A stretch of DNA of 7,844 nucleotides from Methanosarcinales archaeon (lineage in GTDB: Archaea; Halobacteriota; Syntropharchaeia; Alkanophagales; Methanospirareceae), in contig JAODGP010000057.1 in assembly GCA_025464345.1 (NCBI GenBank), positions 1-7,844 on the forward strand, given 5' to 3'. A program made the translations under genes and the position numbers. Shown here one piece after another: positions 1-5,406 of this stretch (position 1 is its first letter; each line of letters starts with the position of its first letter). The notes under the pieces were generated by a model that made no database searches, had not been told where the DNA came from, and was given only the letters and a program-made list of their open reading frames with translations.

Positions 1-142
1 CGTGGCTATCGGTATTTTTCCATTTTTCATCAGGTGCAGGATATGGGACTATTATAACTGCCTGCGTGGCGGGTATCGCAGCAAACACAGAGACAATTAT
101 TATCACTGTCACCACTATCGCCATCCTTTTATCGCTTCTCAT
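1..142 (-). CDS. Exported protein of unknown function, N-terminal part only
   Basis: Reading leftward from an ATG at 142, an open frame runs to the window edge for 47 codons. The protein begins MRSDKRMAIVVTV and has a classic Sec signal peptide: a basic start (R2, K5, R6), a hydrophobic core at about residues 8-23, and an ATQA-type cleavage site near residue 28. The predicted mature protein begins VIIVPYPAPDEKW. The start is supported by a GGAGGTG ribosome binding site at 156-162, thirteen bases upstream, which is somewhat far. An in-frame stop at 155-157 rules out an earlier start; a second Met at residue 7 would be even farther from the site. A good archaeal promoter lies just upstream. It diverges from ccmF, so it may belong to the same cytochrome-related neighbourhood, but no haem motif is visible in the short part seen. 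I do not recognise the family. Confidence 0.75.
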   Translation of the reverse strand, partial: MRSDKRMAIVVTVIIIVSVFAAIPATQAVIIVPYPAPDEKWKNTDSH

Positions 143-185
143 TTTTGGTTTTTTTCACCTCCTTCTTCTTTATTTTGACAGGCGG

Positions 186-201
186 ATATATATAACTTTC
201 G
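186..201 (-). promoter_or_regulatory. TATA box and BRE for the exported-protein gene
   Basis: On the minus strand the sequence reads CGAAAGTTATATATAT. It combines a purine-rich BRE-like element (CGAAAG) with a TATA box (186-195). Transcription starting about 26 bases after the box centre would begin near 164, just before the GGAGGTG ribosome binding site, giving a short leader of about 20 bases. The same BRE plus TATA arrangement appears before the cytochrome gene at 2921-2935. The start site is inferred, not seen. Confidence 0.6.
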
Positions 202-257
202 GTCCGCGGAATCACGGGCATAGCATGCACCCGCACCTTTTGCGTTGAATGCCGCAT

Positions 258-290
258 TATCATATGAAATGAGGGTGATCGCTTTTTATC
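258..290 (+). promoter_or_regulatory. Weak candidate promoter elements for ccmF
   Basis: Two AT-rich stretches could serve as the TATA box of ccmF: TTATCATATG (258-267) and CTTTTTATC (282-290). They would place the transcription start near 288 or 312, leaving a leader of about 47 or 23 bases. Neither is a close match to the archaeal consensus and neither has a clear BRE, so the assignment is tentative. Confidence 0.25.
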
Positions 291-334
291 TTTCAGGCTC
301 TACATTACATGGGACAGACTATGGAGGGTAAAGG

Positions 335-2224
335 ATGGAGCTGGGTGATGCGTTTATAATCACTGCCGCCGTTCTGCTATTACTCGATTTTGCTATCCTG
401 CGGTTGATAGCCAGAACGAAGCGCGTTTTCTTTGTGCTTGCATGTGTGCTGGTAGTTGCCGCATACTTCAGACTTACCATGGCGTTCATCAATGATCTCT
501 TCATGCTGGCAGAGGTCTATTATTACAGCTCTTCCGGGCTTGATATTGCTTATAAGCTCGGTGGTCCCTGGATAGGCAGCAGTGGCTCGATGCTCTTTAT
601 CGCTTTCCTCTTCTCTATCGCATATCTCATATATCGTGTGCATGGTGATGAAGAGAAGTTCCACATAGCTGCATACCGTATACTGGACATCATATTGATC
701 TCACTGCTCGTCATCACCATATTGAAGAGCCCGTTTGAAGTCCTGCCGGTGAGACCACCTGATGGTGCGGGTCTCAATCCACTGCTACAGACATTCTGGG
801 TGCTTGTGCATCCGCCGATAGTATTCATGGGCTATGTATTCGTATTCTTCGCATGTGCGTTCACACTCGCCGGTATGGAATGTGGAGAGCGGCGTTTGAA
901 TCTCAATGTTATATATGCTGCGTGGCTCTTCCTCGCTCTCGGGATAGCACTTGGCGGCTGGTGGTCGTACGAGGTACTGGGCTGGGGCGGCTACTGGGCG
1001 TGGGATCCCGTGGAGACCGCTTCTTTACTGCCATGGCTCGCTCTATCCGCTTACTTCCATCTGCCCGGGGGCATGCGTAAAGACCAGATGAAGGAGTTCA
1101 CACTTATAATCACATTCTTCATGGTCATCTTTGCGACCGCGCTTACCCGTGGCGGATTGCTGGAATCGGTTCACGCATTCGGTGAATCGCCGGTGGGACC
1201 CGCACTGCTTGTATTTGCACTTGGTATCGTGATTTACTTCTTCTACCTTGCATTCCGAACAGGTAAGCCTGTTTATGTTCCGGAAGTTGATATCACATCA
1301 CTGAGATCCATCTCCATCTTCGGTGCGTTCTGGTCGTTGATGTTCCTCATGATTATATGCTTCATGGGCGATCTCGCACCGATAATAGGTGGTGCACTGG
1401 GTGGTGCACAAATGACGACGACACCGGAATTTTATAACCGCTGGTGCTATCCCTTCACACTCGCATTCGTCGCCGCTCTTACAGGCTGCAGCATGAATGT
1501 AAAGGTAAGGCATTATGCCTTTTTGATCCTCTCACTACTGGTAACGGGCGTGGTTCTCGTGATACTGCGAGTCCCAACGCCGAACTGGATGGCTAATTTC
1601 GGACTGCCTCTCCTGTTTGCTGCCGGTTTCGCCCTGATTTACCAGCTCGTTTCCGCTTTTCGTACCAGCAGGAGATGGTATATCTGTGGCAGGGCATTGC
1701 TACACATCGCACTGATCATCATACTGATAGGTGTATTCATCAGTTCGACTGCGGAGACCGAGAGCGGTAATATAATAGCGGAGCCGGACTCGGTGGTTAA
1801 TGCCATGGGTGTGAAATTAAACCTTGAGAACTGCACGATACATCCAGGTAGGGGTCGTGTCTATGCCCGGACACAGCATTTCTTCACCCTGCCTGAATAT
1901 TCAAGCCTGAATGTGGACGTCTCTATAACCGACGGCACTGAGGTATATAACGGCAACATGGCAATGTATTACTACACAAATTACGGTATCATGTCAAAGC
2001 CACTGATTATATCCACGCTGCGAGGTGACCTCTACGTATTCATGCAACATACGAATTCCAGCTATAGCGCACTATTTTATGCACTTATGGGCAGAGAGCA
2101 TCAGCCAGAAGACTTCATTATAAGAGTGAAGCGTGTACCTGTGGTATGGCTCGTATGGCTCGGTATAATAATGATGGCGCTGAGTATGGTAATATTGATC
2201 TGTGAAGAAGCGAGGAAAAAATAG
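335..2224 (+). CDS. ccmF: CcmF-like cytochrome c haem lyase subunit
   Basis: CcmF is the integral membrane component of system I cytochrome c maturation. It receives haem from CcmE and joins it to the CXXCH motifs of apocytochromes on the outer face of the membrane. The 629-residue protein is close to the usual family length and has about fourteen hydrophobic segments. The tryptophan-rich WWD haem-handling segment spans residues 209-227 and ends in YWAWDPVE. Four histidines match the family's haem ligands by context: H159 (VHPPIVFMGY), H242 (after LPWLALSAY), H280 (ESVHAFGESP) and H457 (ALLHIAL). A soluble external domain covers about 472-600, followed by a final membrane helix (602-623) and a charged tail. 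The ATG is fixed by GGAGGG at 323-328, six bases upstream. No ccmE, ccmH or ccmA-D lies in the window. The neighbouring multiheme cytochrome is a natural client. CcsA-type proteins share the WWD motif, but length and the four-His pattern favour CcmF. Confidence 0.93.
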   Translation: MELGDAFIITAAVLLLLDFAILRLIARTKRVFFVLACVLVVAAYFRLTMAFINDLFMLAEVYYYSSSGLDIAYKLGGPWIGSSGSMLFIAFLFSIAYLIYRVHGDEEKFHIAAYRILDIILISLLVITILKSPFEVLPVRPPDGAGLNPLLQTFWVLVHPPIVFMGYVFVFFACAFTLAGMECGERRLNLNVIYAAWLFLALGIALGGWWSYEVLGWGGYWAWDPVETASLLPWLALSAYFHLPGGMRKDQMKEFTLIITFFMVIFATALTRGGLLESVHAFGESPVGPALLVFALGIVIYFFYLAFRTGKPVYVPEVDITSLRSISIFGAFWSLMFLMIICFMGDLAPIIGGALGGAQMTTTPEFYNRWCYPFTLAFVAALTGCSMNVKVRHYAFLILSLLVTGVVLVILRVPTPNWMANFGLPLLFAAGFALIYQLVSAFRTSRRWYICGRALLHIALIIILIGVFISSTAETESGNIIAEPDSVVNAMGVKLNLENCTIHPGRGRVYARTQHFFTLPEYSSLNVDVSITDGTEVYNGNMAMYYYTNYGIMSKPLIISTLRGDLYVFMQHTNSSYSALFYALMGREHQPEDFIIRVKRVPVVWLVWLGIIMMALSMVILICEEARKK

Positions 2225-2257
2225 GATATCCGGAGAATTCTACGGGTGTTTCTCCGG
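2216..2257 (-). terminator. Hairpin plus T-tract at the convergent gene ends
   Basis: Arms CCGGAGAA (2230-2237) and TTCTCCGG (2250-2257) form a perfect 8-base-pair stem around a 12-base loop. They lie where ccmF and the cytochrome gene converge. Read on the minus strand, the stem is followed after about eight bases by TTTTTT (2216-2221), as expected of a terminator for the cytochrome gene. The right arm overlaps the cytochrome's last codons. On the plus strand no T-tract follows, so its value for ccmF is doubtful. Confidence 0.5.
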
Positions 2258-2851
2258 TGGATGGCAGGCTTTACAGGTCTCTTCTTTTACATCTATATCA
2301 TGCTCGCTATGACATGCCACACACTCTCGCTCCTCAAAATCGGGACTCCAGTATCCATGGTATTCCGCGACCTTATGACCTGCGTGTAGAATAGTACCGT
2401 GGCACTTAAAACAGGATATCTCAGGGTCTGAGATCCTCACCGATGGTTGCTTCCGGGTACTGTGGCATCTCATACAGGCTTCGGTCTTCGTGAGAGCCTC
2501 GGTAGTGGGTGGTTTCCGTTCGAGTTCCTCTGCCATATCACTATAAATCTCATCTAAAGCCTTACCCTCGCTCAATCCTTTGCTCATCCCCTCTAAGTGG
2601 TGTGTCATCTCCTTTATATACAGGAATATCTCCGGTCCCGTGGATTCATGGCACTTGTGGCAGTCAATACCGGCATGTGGAGAAGCCTGGAGCGAATCAT
2701 AGAATGGCTTCATCTCGTGGCAGTTCTTGGCACAGCTCTCTGGTTTATGCATCTCCTCCATCATCGTCGGCATTATCGCTGCAGCACCAATGACAAAGCC
2801 GAGTGTAACCAGGATAACCACCGCAATAATTACTTTCTCACCCTTCTCCAT
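2240..2851 (-). CDS. Membrane-anchored hexaheme cytochrome c, NapC/NrfH-like
   Basis: This 203-residue protein has one N-terminal membrane anchor (about residues 7-29) and a soluble domain outside the cell membrane. Haem sites are five CXXCH motifs at C64, C126, C147, C177 and C193, plus an unusual CX3CH site at C40 (CAKNCHEM). The first two sites, with the CHEMKP sequence and the SPHAG stretch before the second haem, resemble NapC/NrfH quinol-oxidising cytochromes. In NrfH the first haem is held by a nearby Met, and M47 could play that role. The family usually has four haems; here the first pair is followed by a charged, probably helical linker (about 75-120) and four more sites. A likely role is passing electrons between membrane quinone or methanophenazine and external carriers. 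GGAGGG at 2858-2863, six bases upstream, fixes the start. It has its own promoter and faces ccmF tail to tail. Confidence 0.88.
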   Translation of the reverse strand: MEKGEKVIIAVVILVTLGFVIGAAAIMPTMMEEMHKPESCAKNCHEMKPFYDSLQASPHAGIDCHKCHESTGPEIFLYIKEMTHHLEGMSKGLSEGKALDEIYSDMAEELERKPPTTEALTKTEACMRCHSTRKQPSVRISDPEISCFKCHGTILHAGHKVAEYHGYWSPDFEERECVACHSEHDIDVKEETCKACHPPEKHP

Positions 2852-2897
2852 CTTCGACCCTCCTAACAGCTATATTCGCATTCATTTCTGTTACTCC

Positions 2898-2911
2898 AGA
2901 ATCACGATTCT
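2898..2911. promoter_or_regulatory. Palindrome between TATA box and predicted start site: candidate operator
   Basis: AGAATCACGATTCT is a 14-base palindrome with 6-base arms (AGAATC and GATTCT) and a 2-base centre. It sits between the cytochrome gene's TATA box (2921-2928) and its predicted transcription start (about 2898-2900). Binding there would block RNA polymerase, a common way for archaeal repressors to act. The regulator is unknown. Confidence 0.4.
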
Positions 2912-2920
2912 CAGAAATAA

Positions 2921-2935
2921 CATATAAACTTTTCG
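2921..2935 (-). promoter_or_regulatory. TATA box and BRE for the cytochrome gene
   Basis: The minus strand reads CGAAAAGTTTATATG: a purine-rich BRE-like element followed by TTTATATG, close to the archaeal TATA consensus. The predicted start near 2898 gives a leader of about 47 bases. It shows that the cytochrome gene is probably transcribed separately from the upstream kinase gene, which ends 150 bases before it on the same strand. Confidence 0.65.
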
Positions 2936-3001
2936 ATTTTTCTATCCCTGTATACATGACGTTACTTCATCGCCGTATTTTAAAATGTGCCCTCCTCTCT
3001 C

Positions 3002-5326
3002 TCACCCCACGACCGGCAGCGCAACCTTAAAGCTCGCACCGCCCATATCGTTATCTTCCACCCATATCTTGCCACCAAGCGAGCGGGTAACGATGTTATA
3101 AGCGATGGATAGCCCGAGTCCTGTACCTTCTCCCGCCTCTTTCGTGGTGAAGAACGGTTCAAATATCCTCGTTTTCAGCTCGTCAGGCACGCCATAAGCA
3201 TTGTCCGCAAATTCAAATACCACATACTCCGCTCCTTCTATCTTCTCTCTTGAAATCCTGCATACCAGCTTCTTCTCGAACTTTACACCTTCTTCCGCCG
3301 CAGCTTCGCCTCGCTCATCCAGCGCCTGCCTCGCATTTGTCAGTATGTTCACAAATACCTGCTCCATTTGATTTGGATCCACCATAATAGCGGGTAAATC
3401 CTTATCCACACTCCGAGAAACTGATATATTATGCACACGGAACTGTGCACCGAGCAGGATAAAAGCATTGTCCAGCAACTCTTCAGGCTCCACTCTCTTC
3501 CATTCCTCTGGCTGGCGTGCAAATGTGCGCATGTGTGTGATAATCCTGTCAATCCGCTTCACATTCTTCAGTATCTCTTCCATATCCCGGGGAAGCATGC
3601 TCATGTCAAGACGATCCCGCTCTATATCTCGTAAAGTACTTTCAGCAGCCATAGAAATCACAGATAAAGGCTGATTTATCTCATGAGCCACGCCAGTAGC
3701 CATCTCACCGAGAGAAGCCAGTCTACCTGCCTGTATCAGCTGTAGCTCTTTAGCTCTCAGCTCCGTCAGGTCTCTTCCGGTTAAATAAATCCTTTCCTCT
3801 CCTTTTGACGTCTTGACCACCGTTCCTGATATGCTCCATGTCAATCTCCCCCTGCCCGGCATATCCACCATCAATTCGCGATTCCTCACACGCCCTTTAT
3901 CAAATATCTCGGAAATGAGCCGCTTCGTCTCAGCCTCCGGTATGTACTCGTGAATATATCTGCCTGTAATATCCTCGCGACTCCTGCCTGTAAGGTGGAG
4001 AAATGCCTCATTCACATCCATTATCTTCCCTTCTTTATCCAGAGTTAGCATGAAGTCCGGCGATGACTCACTCAAATGGCGTACGTAGTCTCGCTCCTCT
4101 TCAAGTTCTTTGCTCAGCTTTTGCAGTGACTCTTCCATCCTCTTACGCTCTGTTATATCCCTGAATATCGCTAATTTTGAAATTGTACCGTCAATATTTC
4201 TCATAGGCGTCTCAATAATGTCGTAAGTTTTATTCACCCTGTGAGAGAACCATTCCCACCTCACTGTTTTGCCTCTCATCACATCCTGAAGTTTGCATAA
4301 AGGACAGGGTTCTTCCCTGCCATGAAACACCTTATAGCAAATATCGCCCACGTGGTCTCCAAGCTCATCCTTCATAACCCTGTTCATGAACTCCACTTTA
4401 TAATCTCGTGATATGACAGAAACACCATCGGGTATGGTTTCAAATATTGAATGCAATTTGTCACGCTCTCGTTTCATCACTTCCTCCAGTTCTATGCTGC
4501 GAAGTGCAAAAGCGATGTCGCTGGCAAGCTCTATGAACAGTGTCCGCTCTTCCTCATCTGCTGTGCACTCTTCAGGAACGGAGACACTCAACAGACCGTA
4601 TAGCTTGCCGTCGTGTTCCAACCTGAGGGTCATCACCCCCATGCCTTCGTACTTATCCGCAAGCGGGCAGTCAGCACAGGTGGTTCGCGGGTCATGGATG
4701 ACAGCAACACCCGGTTCGCTCAGCGCTCGCCGGACGCAATAAGGCTGCTCGCCTCGCTTCAGCCGCTCTATCATCGGCATGAAGGCATCACCCCAACCTG
4801 CTTCTTTGCTCTTTACAGGCTTACCTGCTTCATCCAGCAGAACAATCCATGCTTTACGATAGCCACGGATCTCCACGAGTAATTCACAGGCGCCCTTAAG
4901 CAGCCGCTCACAGTCCTTCTCCATGGCTATTAGTTGATTGACCTTCCGTATTGACCGGAGAACGGCATTGAGATGCGTTATCTTCGCCTCCACCCTGCCA
5001 ATCATCTCACTCACCATGGCAACCACACCGGCTATAACGATAAACATCACAGCACGGAGATAATCGTCTGGTGCCACAGGTGGCGCTCTAACAAAGATAT
5101 TGCTGAAGATCAGCAATATCGCCAGGAATATCGCCACCACCATGCCTTTTCTACGCCACCACAGAGCTGCTAAGATGATCGGGATGTAAAAGAAGTGAGT
5201 GAAAACCCTGCCGTAGTCAAGTATCGCATGGAAATAATAAGTGAGCGCGCAAGCGCCTGCTAAGAGGACAAGCATCACGATAATTTTGTATCCCTCTTTT
5301 TGCTCGTTCATTTCACTCTGCTTCAT
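3002..5326 (-). CDS. Membrane histidine kinase with GAF and two PAS sensor domains
   Basis: The 774-residue protein opens with about four membrane helices (15-110), including THFFYIPIILAALWW, a type common in archaeal and bacterial sensor kinases. Next come a GAF domain (about 117-280), a PAS domain (about 291-395), a short coiled linker, a second PAS domain (about 412-525), a HisKA dimerisation domain with phosphoacceptor H548 (GVAHEINQPLS), and an HATPase_c domain with N box N660/N664, G1 box DNAYG (708-712), F box FEPFFTTK and G2 box GEGTGLGLS (732-740). The HEINQPL box is typical of NtrB/DctB-like kinases. The first G1 glycine is alanine. Cysteines cluster in GAF (C217, C220) and PAS1 (C330, C341, C344), suggesting redox or metal sensing. 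No ribosome binding site precedes the ATG, and the likely TATA box sits so close that the mRNA is probably nearly leaderless; Met6 is an alternative start. No response regulator is nearby. Confidence 0.95.
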   Translation of the reverse strand: MKQSEMNEQKEGYKIIVMLVLLAGACALTYYFHAILDYGRVFTHFFYIPIILAALWWRRKGMVVAIFLAILLIFSNIFVRAPPVAPDDYLRAVMFIVIAGVVAMVSEMIGRVEAKITHLNAVLRSIRKVNQLIAMEKDCERLLKGACELLVEIRGYRKAWIVLLDEAGKPVKSKEAGWGDAFMPMIERLKRGEQPYCVRRALSEPGVAVIHDPRTTCADCPLADKYEGMGVMTLRLEHDGKLYGLLSVSVPEECTADEEERTLFIELASDIAFALRSIELEEVMKRERDKLHSIFETIPDGVSVISRDYKVEFMNRVMKDELGDHVGDICYKVFHGREEPCPLCKLQDVMRGKTVRWEWFSHRVNKTYDIIETPMRNIDGTISKLAIFRDITERKRMEESLQKLSKELEEERDYVRHLSESSPDFMLTLDKEGKIMDVNEAFLHLTGRSREDITGRYIHEYIPEAETKRLISEIFDKGRVRNRELMVDMPGRGRLTWSISGTVVKTSKGEERIYLTGRDLTELRAKELQLIQAGRLASLGEMATGVAHEINQPLSVISMAAESTLRDIERDRLDMSMLPRDMEEILKNVKRIDRIITHMRTFARQPEEWKRVEPEELLDNAFILLGAQFRVHNISVSRSVDKDLPAIMVDPNQMEQVFVNILTNARQALDERGEAAAEEGVKFEKKLVCRISREKIEGAEYVVFEFADNAYGVPDELKTRIFEPFFTTKEAGEGTGLGLSIAYNIVTRSLGGKIWVEDNDMGGASFKVALPVVG
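5096..5120. repeat. Perfect 11-base inverted repeat inside the kinase gene
   Basis: Arms GATATTGCTGA (5096-5106) and TCAGCAATATC (5110-5120) are exact reverse complements around a 3-base centre. They lie in the part of the kinase gene that encodes a membrane helix (ILLIFSNI region, about residues 70-77). It would form a strong hairpin in either transcript strand. No function can be assigned. Confidence 0.7.
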
Positions 5327-5351
5327 AACAATTATGAAAAGTTCTCAAATA

Positions 5352-5375
5352 CTATTTTATAGCCATTACATATAT
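5352..5375. promoter_or_regulatory. Divergent promoter region between kinase and F420 gene
   Basis: The 80-base gap (5327-5406) must drive both genes. CTATTTTATAG (5352-5362) reads as a TATA-like box on both strands. On the minus strand it puts the kinase transcript start near 5331, about five bases before the ATG. On the plus strand it predicts a start near 5383 and a 24-30 base leader. A second plus-strand candidate, TTACATATAT (5366-5375), would start transcription near 5397, too close to the ribosome binding site to be comfortable. Confidence 0.45.
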
Positions 5376-5397
5376 CCCTATTGCTATTAGTAAAAGA

Positions 5398-5403
5398 CGG
5401 AGG
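5398..5403 (+). promoter_or_regulatory. Ribosome binding site leaving two possible starts
   Basis: CGGAGG lies only three bases before the first ATG (5407) but nine bases before a second in-frame ATG (5413, residue 3). Normal spacing favours the second, so the true protein may lack the first two residues (Met-Ser). Confidence 0.6.
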
Positions 5404-5406
5404 ATA

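Noticed and set aside
216..232. Small imperfect palindrome around GCATAGCATGC between the exported-protein gene and ccmF
   Set aside because: Arms are only four bases unless a bulge is allowed, and it does not line up with a clear promoter element, so it is not distinguishable from chance.
66..248. Plus-strand 60-codon open frame with a hydrophobic stretch
   Set aside because: It lies antisense to the signal-peptide gene, has no ribosome binding site and runs through that gene's promoter; the hydrophobicity mirrors the signal-peptide codons.
853..1080. Alternative plus-strand frame inside ccmF
   Set aside because: It overlaps the most conserved part of CcmF, including the WWD segment, and has no start signals.
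2509..2927. Overlapping plus-strand frames opposite the cytochrome gene
   Set aside because: The minus-strand frame contains six haem motifs and a membrane anchor with proper start signals; these frames are its antisense shadows.
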